Positions 10,613-22,814 of a stretch of 64,000 nt of DNA are shown here, one piece after another. The notes beneath the pieces were generated by a model, which was given only the letters and a program-made list of their open reading frames with translations, searched no databases and was not told the origin of the DNA. The position numbers and the translations under genes were made by a program. The DNA comes from Aspidapion aeneum. Its lineage: Eukaryota; Arthropoda; Insecta; Coleoptera; Brentidae. Each line of letters opens with the position of its first letter. The first letter of the stretch is position 1. The stretch is taken from assembly GCA_963576565.1 (NCBI GenBank), contig OY755042.1, positions 8,022,372 to 8,086,371 on the forward strand. Direction: 5' to 3'.

Positions 10613-10705
10613 GATCAAATAGTACAAGGGTTTGAGAGGTATGAGCAATACCTTGGCAATCAACAACAGCATGATCAGGGACGCCATAGGAATCAGCAGC
10701 TATAG
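10613..10705 (+). CDS. Gene 1, last coding exon
   Basis: The exon is preceded by a T-rich acceptor ('tgtttttattag', AG at 10611-10612). It joins exon 6031-6291 in phase 0 and reads DQIVQGFERYEQYLGNQQQ, then HDQGRHRNQQL and a TAG stop at 10703-10705. The acidic/Gln-rich tail and the absence of any stop before a clean terminus support a real C-terminus. The combined visible protein end is 117 residues. A possible ATTAAA poly(A) signal lies at 10783-10788. Family not recognised. Confidence 0.72.
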   Translation, partial: DQIVQGFERYEQYLGNQQQHDQGRHRNQQL

Positions 10706-10893
10706 ATTCTTGTACGTATATTTTTACCATATAAGTAGAAAAATTATTAAGATTTTAGTTCGGATTTTAGTAAATTACATACATTAAAAGCGGCGTTGTT
10801 CCAAACCATAATAACCCGAGAGACTGTTTGATTTGGTTTGATTTGATATAGATGAATGTTGATTTCCATCACCTAACTAGAAGAAACTATAAA
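10706..10893 (+). other. Probable 3' untranslated region of gene 1
   Basis: It follows the TAG stop and contains ATTAAA at 10783-10788. A 'ttgatttggtttgatttga' run near 10827-10846 resembles LINE tails. The exact transcript end is not visible. Confidence 0.4.
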
Positions 10894-11646
10894 ATACTCT
10901 GCCAATATATGGGCCCCTAAGCTCACACTAGGTACTATAGTTATAGTTTACGTGTGAGCTAATATAACTAAAAACTGAAATATATTTTATTCAACTCCAG
11001 ACTAAATTACCTTTTGTTTGATACCACACAAGCCATGTTTTGACTTAAACTCAAATTTTTAAAATCTACCCCCACCCTTAAAAAAACAAAAACTAAAATG
11101 TATTTTGTTAAACTCCAGACTCAATTACCTTTCGTTTGATATCACACACGCTATATTTTCACTTAAACTAATTTTTGAAATATACCCCCACCCTTTTTTT
11201 AAAATAAATTAAAATGTATTTTGTTTAACTCCAGACTCAATTACCTTTCGTTTGATATCACACACGCCATATTTGCACATAAACCCTAATTTTTTAAATC
11301 TACCCCTTTTATTCGGTTTGGGTTCGGTGGATTTTTTTCATTTTTAAATGGGACCATCTCGACCCAAGACCCAGCCTAGGTACCAAATTTCATTAAAATC
11401 GGCCAAGCGGTTTTTGAGTTATGCGCGTTGGTCGTTACAGACAGACATACAGACAGACAGACAGACAGACAGACGGACAGATAGACAGACATACAGACAG
11501 ACAGACAGACGGCGCAACAAAAAAGTTTCAAAATCATCTGAAACGCAAAGATATATAAAAAAATTTGAAATCGGAGCAACTTTTTTTTTCTCGAAAAAAT
11601 TAGGATCACCATAGCTCACACTACTAGTATAGTATATGTGTGAGCT
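10894..11646 (+). mobile_element. Hairpin-ended GACA-type element, copy b
   Basis: A complete copy. The left end 'aatactctgccaat' is followed by a hairpin with agctcacac/gtgtgagct arms; three imperfect 115 bp units follow, then a GACA microsatellite at about 11449-11511 and the right hairpin at 11612-11646. The two terminal hairpins share the same 9 bp arms. Open frames across the GACA run (both strands, Gln-Thr-Asp or Cys-Leu-Ser-Val repeats) are artefacts of the microsatellite. Confidence 0.8.
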
Positions 11647-11924
11647 AAAAATGGTGGGTGTTCACCTAACTAAGAAAACGCGTAAATGGTGCCGGGCTAA
11701 TTTTAGCCCAAATTAGGTTAAAAATAATGATTCGTCATCAAATACTATTTTAATTTTTTTTCAATTAAAATAAAGACTAAAATACATCAGCCCGCGCTAA
11801 CCTTTAGACTCCTCCTTTCAGGGAACAGCAATGTGCGCCCTATTAACTTAACCTAAAAAACATACCGAACCTTCTCCCTCCTCTGAATAAACGTTTGCAA
11901 ATATTACTACTACTACTACTATGT
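11647..11924. other. Spacer with trinucleotide repeat
   Basis: No gene. It ends in a TAC/AGT microsatellite at about 11906-11921, which is the 3' tail of the RTE-like LINE on the - strand that follows. Confidence 0.5.
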
Positions 11925-12440
11925 CGGTTTAGAACGTTTTTCGACGTTGTCCGACGCCTATTCTCCACCTCCTTCGATCCTGACAATCATCCTCTGTCAG
12001 ATTCTTTTGACTCATTGATCTTTGTATTGACTGTTGCCATTCTAGTTTAGGACGCCCTCTTTTTCTGCGCCCTATTGGTTGCCATTCTAGGACCTGCTTT
12101 GGTAATCTTTCGTCGTTCATCCGTTGTACATGGCCGTACCATATCAGTTGTTTTTTAGTGATGTCATCCGTTATGCTTCCCTCGATTCCCATTCTTTCTT
12201 TTATGATCTCATTTCTTATGTGATCTATTCTAGATATTCTCATTGATCTTATTCTTTTGCATCCATTTCGACACTTTCCATTTTTGTTTTGTATTTTTCT
12301 GTTACGCGAAGTCTCTATTCCATACAATGTTAAATTTTACATTCTTTTTTATCTCTCTGCTCCATAAAATACTGTTGCAAATATTAACCCCACATAAAAG
12401 GAAACTTGAGAAAGCACGCTTTTAAAAATGTTTTTCAGAG
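11925..12440 (-). pseudogene. RTE-like LINE, 3' end of the polyprotein
   Basis: The - strand frame contains IDHIRNEIIKERMGIEG, KKQLIWYGHVQRMNDERLP, QVLEW, GRRKRGRPKLEWQ and DRRRWRIGVGQRR, the characteristic C-terminus of RTE-like endonuclease/reverse transcriptase proteins of insects. It is preceded (12330-12400) by a frameshifted LWSREIKKNVKFN. The 3' end carries a short AGT repeat, like the second copy at 50430. It is 5'-truncated and inactive. Confidence 0.8.
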
Positions 12441-13387
12441 AAAAAATTATGTTTAAAATCAAACTATAAACAGGACAAGAAAAGCAGTATGTTTTATCTT
12501 CTGTTTACAGTTTTACATAAAAATAAGATGAGTTTCTCAATTAACAACTTTTTTTAAAATCGTTCTAGGTTAATTTTTTTATGTGTGTTTGTCACTCGCT
12601 ATTTTGACCTGTGCTATTTTGTCCTGCAATACTTTGTCCCGGGCTACTATTTCCGCCCTATTTTGTCCTACTTTTTTTCTATAGTTATAATATTTTTTAC
12701 AACAGTTTTTTTAAAAATAAATTGTTATTCTATTGCGAAGAAATCATGTCATCAATTTTTCTGTAAAATGTATGGCAAAAGTTACAAGGAAAAGTTTACA
12801 AAAATAAATGGATCCATGACGGATCTGATATCTTTCTAGCTAGCCCATTAGCACACTTCAAGTAAACTCCATGATATATCAGTCTTGAAAACAGTTTTTT
12901 TGTAAATATCTCAGAAACGAAAGCCCCTACAAAGTTTTTGATTTTAACATAAATTATTAAGCAAAATGTGATCTACTATATTCTGAAAACCGCATTTTTA
13001 AAAAAAATTATTGTCAAAAAACTGCCATTGGCATTAACGAGTTTTGACCAAAATCTAATCAGCTCGTTACAGTGGCCAACACTATTTTTTATAAAAATCG
13101 GTTTAGCGGGTTAGGAGCTATCGTGTTACGGATAAACGATATTGCTCAGATAGGTCAAAATACACCCAAATAACACATAAACCAATAAACAATACGTTCT
13201 CTAGGCCGGAAATATTAAAACAAGGCGGTCTTACTTAAATTTGAGACAATCACCCGGCGACTTAAAATTACTTTTTCGGAAACGGAGATACAATTTCGGT
13301 TAAATAAGAAAAAAGTTGGGCTATTCCGAGCCCGATCAAATGCGGTATCAAAATTAAACATAAATATCTAAAGGCGTTTTCAAACTA
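12441..13387. other. No gene seen
   Basis: The stretch includes a curious run of short similar phrases around 12595-12675 ('ctattttgacctg', 'ctattttgtcctgc', 'ctttgtcccggg', 'ctattttgtcc'), an AT-rich stretch, then about 550 bp of unique-looking sequence. No exon or transposon terminus is clear. Confidence 0.4.
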
Positions 13388-14870
13388 TCAAGCAAAAAGT
13401 AAAAATTGTATTTTTTGAAAAATTGAAGGGGGATCTTTATTAATGAGATTGTGAACTTCTTGTTTAGCCCTTGGTAGTCTTATTGGCGGCTGTCTGATCG
13501 GTTGAGCATTGCCAGTGTTCATAACATGTTGAATAAGTTTTGTGCATCCTGAACTACTCTTAGTTTCGAAGATATTACTTTGTTCTTCTATAAACTCTCT
13601 TACTTTACGAAATTCTTCGGGAGTGAGATGTTGACTGAAATTGCTTGAGTATCTCCATTGGGAACTTGCTTTTATCCTCGGAAGTGGGCTCTTCACATCT
13701 TGTCACTTTCTGAACTGGTTCAAATAATGCTACCACTTCCCCTCATTAATTTTTACACTATTTGGAAAAATATTGACGACTCTAATAGGGATGTCTGTAT
13801 TGGTTCTACCTAGTGACTTTGCAACGAGGTAGGTGGTGGGTGTCTTCTGTTGGCTTATGAGTCCGACTCAGCTTGGTGTTTTACTCTCTTGTTGTGCATC
13901 CTGCTACCACCTTAATTGGTTCCTTATTGATGTGACTATTTGATAAAATTTACTCTTTTTACCCAAATCTTAGGGTATTAAATTTATTATCACAGACGAA
14001 TCCAAGCTTACTTATCAAGTCCATCCCAAAATAAATTCGTCTTCTATTTCTGCAACTAATACATTGTGGCGAATCTTCAACCTCCCCAGCTGTAGGTCTA
14101 TGTCTGTCTACCCCAACACGTCGGCGGATTCTTCAGTCACAGTCTTAAGTGTTATTTTCTTTTCTGTTGGTCGAATTTTATATCTCGTTGCAATTTTGAA
14201 ATTAAGCAATGATATGGCAGCACCAGTGTCTACTGTGATATTAACTTGTCTTCCATTTATAAGTCCGTCGATGTTGAGGCTGTCAGCTCCCTTCCTCGTT
14301 GACTAGTTTTAGTTTTTGGAGGCGAGCGTCTGCTTTCTTTCAAAGAGGCAATCTTCTCTATTAGTGATTGTTGAAACCTTTGTTTTAACGTCTTTGAGTT
14401 GTCCTCTTGCTCATTGCTCATTTCTTCTCCCTCCTGAATTGAAGCAGCTCTTACTTTTGGCCTGCACATATTATTTGATGATTCAATGTTATGGAAGCGT
14501 TTTTGACGAAGTAACTTTGCTAAGTCCGTATCACGCAAGCCGTTAATAAAATGATCTACCGTAAAGGGATCTCTGTAATTTTCTTGCATGTCTGGGTAAG
14601 CCAAATACATTAGCCTTCTGATAGCTGCTTCCTACTCTTGCAATGATTCTCCTGCTCTTTGCCGACGAATATTTAATTCTGACCAATGTAAATTTCGCAA
14701 GTGTTCATCTCCATACCGTCTTTCTAATGCTGCCAGTAAAGCATTGTAATTCTGTTTTTGTTCGGCTGGAATGGACCGTAAAAGTCCCAGAGCAGGTTCT
14801 CGTAGAGCTACTAACAAAGCTCTAGCTTTTTTGTCATCGTCCCCAAACAAATATTTTTAATCAAAAGCAT
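13388..14870 (-). pseudogene. Ty3/gypsy-type retrotransposon remnant (gag, protease, pol start)
   Basis: Read on the - strand. The gag part (14850-14257, frameshifted) has YLFGDDDKKARALLVALRE, SIPAEQKQNYNALLAALERR and PFTVDHFINGLRDTDLAKLL. An aspartic protease follows (about 14290-13980) with GRQVNITVDTGAAISLLNF and the flap-to-C-terminal LQLGRLKIRHNVLVAEIEDE. The start of pol (about 13700-13390) has CTKLIQHVMNTGNAQPIRQ, PPIRLPRAKQEVHNLI, the region just before the reverse transcriptase. The rest of pol and both LTRs are missing. Stops and frameshifts make it inactive. Confidence 0.85.
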
Positions 14871-14972
14871 GATCAATTTCCTGCAAAGTGCAGTTTGTTC
14901 CTTTAAAATCGATGGTACAGCTTAAAAGTTATAATGAAAAACATTTTTTCTGTTTTTTTTTGGCCCAACCGG
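14871..14972 (-). repeat. Terminal repeat of foldback family F (solo end)
   Basis: This sequence matches the right end of the complete family F element at 42903-44671: 'ttaaaatcgatggta' followed by 'aaaagttataat' and 'ttggcccaaccgg', ending at a TA (14973-14974). The inner border with the gypsy remnant is uncertain by about 30 bp because the two sequences look alike there. Confidence 0.6.
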
Positions 14973-14974
14973 TA

Positions 14975-16080
14975 AAGTGATGTGAGCAATAATAGGAATG
15001 TCGCTAAAAATGTATTTAGAAATATTAGATTATATGAGTTTAGATGTTCATCAATGTCAATATTTTTTTTGTAGATAATGGCCCACACCCAGCATTGCTC
15101 AGGAACACAGGCTAGTGATTAGATGGGTAATGTAAGCAACTATTTAAAATGGTTTAATACTATATTTGGTTACCAAAAAGTTTTTTAATTTTTACTTTAT
15201 TATTGAAGTTTAGAAACCCTGACCTGACATATTTAATCCTGAAACGCCCAAAGCTTGCTAAAAAAGGCAGATTTTTGTTTCTTGGGTTCGTTCAAAGTAG
15301 TGAATTTAAAAAAAAAAGGCTAACGTTTTTAAAGTAATTTTGCTGTTGAAAGAAGAGGGTGCTGTAATCGAATAAAGACCAAAATGGGATGACATATCGG
15401 GATAGCGTGAAATTTCGTGAAAATCCCTAGTGTCGTTTAAAAAATATCCCGAAAAATTACTGTGACAAATCAGCGTAAAATAAATTTTTTTGCATTGGTT
15501 ATTTCGCGGTTCTCTTTAATATGTCAAAGGGTTTCTAGCTTTAAGAAAGTGCTTTTGAAATACATTCCAATTGTTAAACGTTGTGCTGCCGTAAATAGAC
15601 TCCCTCTTTCCACCTTTTGAAAGGAAAAATTGGCAAAAATACCGCTAATCGGAAAAGGCTTTATAAAATTGCGAGACTTTTTAAAGACCCTTTAAATTAT
15701 TATCCATATCTCCTAGATTACTTAAGTTTAAACGTATAGGGAATCAAAAAACCTTTCGAAAAAGGTGACACCCCATTTAGTTAGTTAAAAAACTTTGATA
15801 TTACCGGTTTTTTGACCGTGGATAAATAGATAACTAATTAGAAATCTCTCATCCTTCAAAACCTAGATGGGATCTATTTACGTCCGCTCCATACCTATTT
15901 TAGTACGCGTGGCTTAATGACATTTTTGTTTACATAAAACTGCTAAGGAAGGGGGCAAAATTTTTTTATCAAAAGTTTTATATGATTGTTTTGGTTTTGG
16001 ACTGTTCTGTTTTTGCGTAATTATTTAGCGCAAGTTTTTTTTGGCAGCCAGAACCAGTGTGCCTGTTCTATAGTAGAGGC
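14975..16080. other. No gene seen
   Basis: AT-rich, unique-looking sequence. No exon, terminal repeat or RNA gene could be recognised on either strand. Confidence 0.4.
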
Positions 16081-18331
16081 CCTGTATGTATGACATATTT
16101 TTACTAAAGAGAGACGCGACAAACCCATCAAAGTCACTGAAATTAACATTTTTTGGTTATGTTATTTTCTTGCCATGTTCATGGGCGTTTCACTAAACTA
16201 ATTTAAAATTCAGCGGTGACCCAAGTAACATTTCTTTATTTATAGCAGAAGCTAAAAGGTTGCCAGCGCCTTTCCTTAAAACCATTAGTTTCAATGTTTG
16301 GTCGCTAGCACGTTCCCATTACCCTTATATACCCCTTAGACCTCTCAAATGGGACTCCCCAATTGGTGGTGGCAACCTTTGTATTAAACTCACTATAAAA
16401 CCATAAGAAATAAACTCCAGCTTCGCCCTCTAGCGGTTCCACCAGTATAGAACCTTTTAGAGCCTAAAGCTATTATGCCAGGTTCTAAAAGCAACTCAGA
16501 AACGTCCTCTATCCTATTATAAAACTAGATTTGGTAATTTGGTATCCTGGCGATTCTGTTGAATACCATAATACCTTTAGAGTAAAGAAGTTTTCCTATG
16601 GCGATATTTTAGATTCACAATGGCTATATAAAATAATTTAGGTCACAAAATTGCCAAAAATGTCAGAGTCCCAAAATTATTTAATCACATAAAAATATAC
16701 CGAGTTTGTCGTTTTGTTGATGACCAAATTGCCTGCCAGATTTATTTTTCTAATAAAATGGTATCTGAAAAGCTCTCAAAACAAGGCTCAAGAATGCTTT
16801 TTAATAGTTTTTTGATAACAAAATAACAAATATTTAAAATTAAAAAATAATCATTTACACTATTCACCAATTAAAAAGTCTGTTTGGTTTACATAAATCA
16901 AAATTAAAGTAAAATTATTGTTAAACAACACTGCTAAAACGACTAGATAAATATTTTCTCTTTACAATATTTTTTAAATAAATTTATATACGCCATTATG
17001 GTTTTATAGTGGTCACTTGGTTTTATTTGTTACTGTATCGCAAAAAGGATTTTTGAGTGCCCTTATGAAACCAACAAAAAAAAACGATGTAATTGTTTTT
17101 AAGTGTTTAAAAGCGTATATATTATACACTTTTAAATGTTTTTTATCGTGCAATTTCGACACAATCGAGAGGGCCAGTGCAATGATATTCGTTGTGCCTG
17201 CAGGTTGGAGGGCAACCTCTTATATAGGTCGTCTAAACAGGCCTTATCTAGGCCTGGGTGTCCTACCCAGGAGGACGGAAACTCAAAAATTATTAATTAT
17301 TGCCAACAATTATTAATTATTGGGCTTTAAATCATCAATCTTGCAATAGGTAGGTATGTACCAATCTCTACCTAGGTATATCTATTATTTTTACAAGAAA
17401 TACCTAAAAAAATAAAACAGGAAAGTATTTACTTACTTCTGTTAGAACCCTTAAGGAAACAAGGTTTTATATGGCCGCCTATTTAAATAATATTTAATAT
17501 ACAGCTATGGGTAACTATAAATACAAATGAATTAAGTTTACCTTTAAGCTTTCCTATAAAACCTTTTTAAAATGCCTAAAAGTAATGGCAAAAACCAAAA
17601 GTCTAAAGTTTATATTTACCACTCTTAAAAACCTTAAGGAAACTAGGTTCTATATGGCCGCCTATCTAATCATATTTACTTTTAAACTACTGGTAACTAT
17701 AAAAACAAAAGGATATAAGCTAACCTTTTAGCTTTATTATATAACACTTTTGTGATGACTTAAAGTAATTAAAAAAACTAAATGACCAAAGTTTATATTT
17801 ATTTCTTTTTAAAAACTTTAGGTAAAATGGTTTTATAAGACCATCTTTATAAATCAGAAATCAATAAAACCAAAAGTATCTAAAAGGAACAGAAGGAATA
17901 TCAGTTTTATTATACTCCCTTTATAAATCACTTTTTGGTTGTCTAACACCCCTTTAGGTAATTGGTAATATAAATTCCCTTTATGTAGCCAAATTGATCC
18001 TAAAACCCATAACAGCACCCTCTAAATAACCTAGGAACCAAATTAATAAAACCTTGAGTGGTAATAATGTTACTTGGGGAGTGACATCAATCATCATGCA
18101 AGAGATAAACAAACATGTGTGTCCGCACCCCCCCTGTATAGGTTTTGTTAAAAATCGTTTATTATTATTTTCCGACGCTTATGAATTAACAAGGACAGAA
18201 ATTGCGTCTCTCTCTCTAAACATTGCTAGAGTATAAAAGACCGAAGTCCTTTAATTTTGACTTAAATAAATTTGACTTTGTTGAGTTTGTCGCGTCTCTA
18301 ATTCTTTAAAATATGTCATACATACAGGGTA
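16081..18331. mobile_element. 2.25 kb element with inverted ends (CCCTGTATGTATGACATA)
   Basis: About 45 bp at 16081-16125 and 18287-18331 are inverted copies: ccctgtatgtatgacata, then gagacgcgacaaac, inverted on the right. The interior has no transposase frame but contains tandem units (17448 onward). The target duplication is unclear. It is probably a non-autonomous DNA transposon. Confidence 0.6.
17448..17870 (+). repeat. About 183 bp tandem repeat, two full units and a partial third
   Basis: Units start near 17448, 17631 and 17812. Each begins 'accttaaggaaac' or a variant, continues with 'atggccgcctat', then 'ctggtaactata' and 'ttatatttac'. The units diverge noticeably, so the duplication is old. 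It lies inside the 16081-18331 element. Confidence 0.55.
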
Positions 18332-18839
18332 TCTATTCTATAGATACTGTTCTCTTAAAATGTCATTAAGCTTTAAATTAATAGTGGTAGTGTTGTTTTT
18401 ATAAATATATATATATATATAGTTTTTTTGTTTTGCCATAAAAATCTTACCTATTGCCAATTAAGTCATTTAGTAAATCATTTTAGATAGTGATTGTCAC
18501 GCTGTTTGTTTTGCAAAGCAGATGTAGTTAATGCTATTTGCTCATAAGACTACGGCCTTCTGGCAGCTAGTAGTAGTAGTCAGTATTTCCCAATCATTTC
18601 ATTTGCAGCCAGTTAGCGAGCATTTCCCAACTATTTTTGTTGTGTTGTGTTTTTTGTAGTTTTGCAATAGCCATGATTAATAACAGATAGTTTTTGGTCG
18701 TGCCAAATTTAGCCCCGATAACTTCGACGACAACGATACCTTTTTGGTACCGGTTTTAGTCGACGCCGACGGTGCGGTTATTTGTCGTTTGGTGTGCAAG
18801 ACTAATAAAATGGTGACAGAGAGAGGCGTTTAGTAAATA
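18332..18839. other. No gene seen
   Basis: Contains an AT dinucleotide run near 18405-18421 and a TAG-repeat near 18568-18581. GC rises slightly at 18700-18800 without an open exon. Confidence 0.35.
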
Positions 18840-19538
18840 GGGGAAGATGGGGCAATATTTTTTTGTCCGAAGGTAACACATTATTTGCAGTTTTAATATT
18901 TTGTTTGTGGTCAAATGTCAGTCTTTCTATGTATTGTTTTAAAAATTTTCTTGTGTTAAACAAGTTGTTTAGTGTTTCTTCGTTTTGACTATCGTGACGT
19001 AATAGGAAACATCGTAATAGGGCTAACAGAAATATATTATTTTTTGTTGCATATTGATTTGAGTAGTGATTTTACCTTTAAATTTGGCTAAAGTGACTTA
19101 AAGCTGTAGAAATGGTAAGTTGCAGAATAACAGGCTGAATTCTCCTACATAGCTTTATTCGGCCTAGACGTCTAACTTTTTTCTCTGCGTAAATTCTTGA
19201 AAGTGATTCCTAACAGAATGCGCGGGCGCAGAAATATTTTGAGCTTCGAATTGACTATACCAAGCATATGATTTTGGGGACAATGTTGGCATTTACTTTT
19301 AAGCATATTTTTTATGCAACAGAAAAAAACCGGTATTACCTCTCAAATAATCTCAAATAATAAATTACGAGACGAAAAAAGTTCCATTAAAGAGCACAAA
19401 GGTGCTAAAACTTTATTAATATTGTAGTAGAAGAATTTCAAAGGATTTTTTCAGATATCTCAAATGACAAAAGACAAAATGCAAGAGTAGCAAAAAATGT
19501 TTCCTATTACCCCTGTTTCTTATTCCCCCATCTTCCCC
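18840..19538. mobile_element. TA-flanked MITE with GGGGAAGATGGGG ends
   Basis: 699 bp. The left end is GGGGAAGATGGGGCAATA, the right end is the inverted ...CCCCCATCTTCCCC, with TA duplications at 18838-18839 and 19539-19540. The inner 'tattacccctgtttctt' near 19503 also suggests a degenerate inner repeat. No coding capacity is seen. Consistent with a Tc1/mariner-type non-autonomous element. Confidence 0.75.
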
Positions 19539-19540
19539 TA

Positions 19541-21274
19541 TGTCAAATAAATGGGTTCTGCGCAACACTGCAGTGACCTGTGCAGCCAGCGCCAGCCGAC
19601 CGGAAATGGCGCGGCATATAATAGAAGCTCGCTAAAACACAATTGTTCGGTTCGGTTTGCGGCGTTCCTCGGAAGCCGTTAACTACTATAACGTTCAAAT
19701 GTCAACAGTGTCAAGTAGCGTTAATCGTCGGCTGTTTTAAGCATGACAAAATATTATCTAATATCATAGATTTTCTGAATTGATTAAAACATTTGTTAAA
19801 ATGCGTTAAAAATAAACAGTAAACAGATCAATATTAGAGACTTATTGGGATAACGCCAGGCAGTAATAGTATCAAGTAGTATTTTGACAGATTTACATTG
19901 TAGGCGGACAGTTGAACTTTTTAAATTGACATAACATAAGTCGAATTTAAAAATAAATCGTTTATTCATCTTTAAGTAAAGACTTATAGTTCTGCTGTCA
20001 TCTTCCAATGTAAAACTGTCAAAATACCACCTGACCCCATTACTGCATGGCTTTATTTCAATATATCTCTATATCGTCAATATTTCTTCCAAACATGGGT
20101 AAACAAAGGCCCGTATTGATAATATTATTGATCGTGTGAGAGACGGCGTACGTGGTAAGCACAACTTTAACTTTATATCAAGGCATGCTTTCGCAAACGC
20201 ACCGGAAATGGCTTGTTAACTTTGAGCCTCTAATAACATGGACTTCTAATTGCAACTACATTTATTTTTGTAAAATCTCCAATTGTGATTTAAGGAAACA
20301 CTTAAAAAATACTAACTTTAAAGAGAGATTGGATTGGAACTTAACGTTTGTTTATTTTAAGTTGCATTTAGCATGAATACGCGGTCAAGGAAAAAATCAA
20401 TCGTGATGCTCGCTTTACGTAAAACGGGTGTTAAATCCGGCGACTTGACGCATTGTGAAAAACTGATTTAAGTTTTATAAAGGGCGCGGTCTGTTCATTA
20501 ATTTATTTTTATTAGGATATCGGGCGCTGGCGCCTATTTTATCCTTTCATCAAAGAACATAAAATTTCTATTAAACTGTATGTTGCCTTCGTGCATCTGT
20601 CAGCTTTTTATTATTTATTTAATTTAAAGTTATTTTGTATTTTAAGCTTATTATTTCACATGTGATTTTTTATCTTCCTAATAATGCCTTTACACAAAAA
20701 CTTGAAAATGCCATGAAACATAGAATTCCTATGTGAGTTTTTTTTATTATTAGCTTTTTAGGAAATAGTTTTTTAATCTTAGAGTAATAATAATATAAAG
20801 AGAAGAAGTAAACCGCGGCCGCGTGTAAATTTTCCCTATTCGTGGCGGTCATTCCTGAAAACTTAGAATTTGCAGAATCCCCGGCGATGGCAGCATAGCT
20901 GCGTCACTGGAATCATCTCGAAAAAACGACACTGGGCTGAATTTTCACAATATTTTTAGAAACATAGCACTTCTTGTTTATTTTTACTTCCAACTAAGTT
21001 CTTTTTTACAAAAATAAAACTCAGCACACGGAAAAAAACACCAAAAATTCAATATACCGAGTCCGACGGCCAAGACAACACTGCATTTAATACAAACACA
21101 TGTTACTGTCAGTGTCGACCTTAGAGCTTAGGAATATCTGGGTTAACCGTTCACGACTTGAGGACCCACCTAATTAAACTTGTTGCCATTATATAAGTGA
21201 AAAAATAATCTTTTGTTTAAAACTCGTAGACAATGATTGAGTAGAAAAAAACTTTGGACTTCCATTGTCTTTAT
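19541..21274. other. No gene that can be supported
   Basis: 19560-19690 is GC-richer than its surroundings and could belong to a promoter or unrecognised exon, but no open frame with splice sites is convincing. A 'gtacgtggtaagc' near 20147 resembles a donor site without a supportable exon. The remainder is AT-rich. Confidence 0.3.
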
Positions 21275-22110
21275 CTGAGGGCATGGCAGTGCCTCGCCAA
21301 GTTCGCGCTGCCGTACCATCTTTTCTTGAAACATTTCAGCCCATATTTGACCTATCTAAAACTCTACTTCGGAAAGAGCTACGAATCTGATACTTTGCAC
21401 AGTCGTAGACCTTCATAGAGTTAACAACCCCTCCAAGTTTCATGGACTTCTATAAACTAGTAAAGTAGTTACGAAATTTCAAAAAACGTCGAAATTGTCA
21501 CTTACTCACTGACTCACTCACTCATGTATAGATCATCATAATTCTACTATACTTCCAGATATGCTACAGAGCTGAAATTTGACAGACTGATAGAAATTAT
21601 GACCAAACCCCTGGAAAAAATCAAAAAGCCCCAAAATTCTAATTTACTCCTCTCCCCTATACATGTAAAATTATTTAAAAGTAACATTACCCACTTCTAG
21701 AAATGCTAGAGAGCTGAGCTTTGGCAGCCTGCTAGGAACTATAATAAAACTATAGGAAAAAACACCCCAAAATTCGAAATTACTTCCCTCCCATATAAAT
21801 GTAAAGTTATGTAAAAGTAACATTACCCACTTCCAAAAACGCTAGAGAGCTGAGCATTGGAAGACTGATAGGAACTATGATAAAACTATAGGAAAAAATT
21901 TAAAAACACGAAAATTTTAATTTACTTCCCTCCCCTATACATGTAAAGTTATGCAAAAGTAACATTGTCCACTTTCAGAAACGCTAGAGACCTGAGCTTT
22001 GGAAGGCTGATAGCAGCTATGATAAAACTATGGGAAAAAAACTAAAAGATCTTAAAATTTTAAGTAAGGCATTGTAAAAGTTTTGAACAATATTCCGCAT
22101 ATTTTACTAT
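21275..22110 (+). repeat. Repeat family R, third copy
   Basis: It starts 'ctgagggcatggcagtgcct', continues with the cttcggaaagag and GTGA/CACT simple-repeat block (21500-21530), then four to five 120 bp units with 'gctagagagctgag', and ends 'ttgaacaatattccgcat' like the outer end of the copy at 1-1003. This copy is not folded back and gives the clearest view of the family layout. No open frame. Confidence 0.75.
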
Positions 22111-22117
22111 TTCAAAA

Positions 22118-22150
22118 ATTAAATATATATATATATATATATATATATAG
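22118..22150. repeat. AT dinucleotide microsatellite
   Basis: About 30 bp of uninterrupted alternating T and A directly after repeat family R. Confidence 0.9.
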
Positions 22151-22613
22151 TCCAAGTAACTCAAAACGAAACCCGGCCCTGCTAACACGAAATCCGTCAT
22201 ATGATGTCATACACCTGCTGCCACGTCCTGAAAAAATTGTGGGAAAAGGGGCCGTTCATAAATTATGTTGTCTAAATGAGTTTTTATCGCAGATTGTAAT
22301 AAGAAATACACAGCATAAAACGACGCGACGCGGGCTAATAAGCGAATGACAAATTATCGCACGGTTTGAATAGCCTAACCAACTCAAAGCACTATATATT
22401 TTGGTAAGGTAAGAAGTTGAACCTTATTATTATTTATAAAATTTTACAGAGGCAGAGGAGGCGGCAACAGCGGAAAAGTTACATTGTTTACCAACAAATG
22501 AATGAATGACCGCCGAAACCGGGGCTGCTTCTCTTTATATGTTATTACTCTGAGTTTTTAATATTACTTGCGATAAATGAAACTGCTTTGTAAAACAACG
22601 CAATTGCTGTTAT

Positions 22614-22811
22614 AGCGCCGGTACACACACGCGTTTTTCAGCAGCGCGACGACGCAGCGTTACCGCAATTGCGGTCCGTGATACTATGAAATAAATGGCG
22701 CAATTCACCCAGTTGAGCGGCAAACGCGCGTTCGTCTTGCGTGCATTCATCAGAAAAACGTGGTAACGCTGCGTCACTACGCTGCAAAAAACGCGTGTGT
22801 GTATCGGCGCT
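22614..22811. mobile_element. 198 bp MITE (AGCGCCGGTACACACACGCG ends)
   Basis: Inverted ends of about 30 bp (left AGCGCCGGTACACACACGCG, right complementary with one change), flanked by TAT at 22611-22613 and 22812-22814. GC-rich, including GCAGCG/CGCTGC inner repeats. The three-base duplication would suit a PIF/Harbinger-like element but the assignment is weak. Confidence 0.7.
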
Positions 22812-22814
22812 TAT

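Noticed and set aside
11348..11619. Open frames with Gln-Thr-Asp or Cys-Leu-Ser-Val repeats (also at 25989-26252 and 48678-48920)
   Set aside because: They are translations of the GACA/TGTC microsatellite of the GACA-type elements and appear on both strands in several frames.
20147..20160. Donor-like sequence gtacgtggtaagc as end of a 5' exon
   Set aside because: No matching acceptor or open frame can be shown. A single donor-like word is expected by chance.
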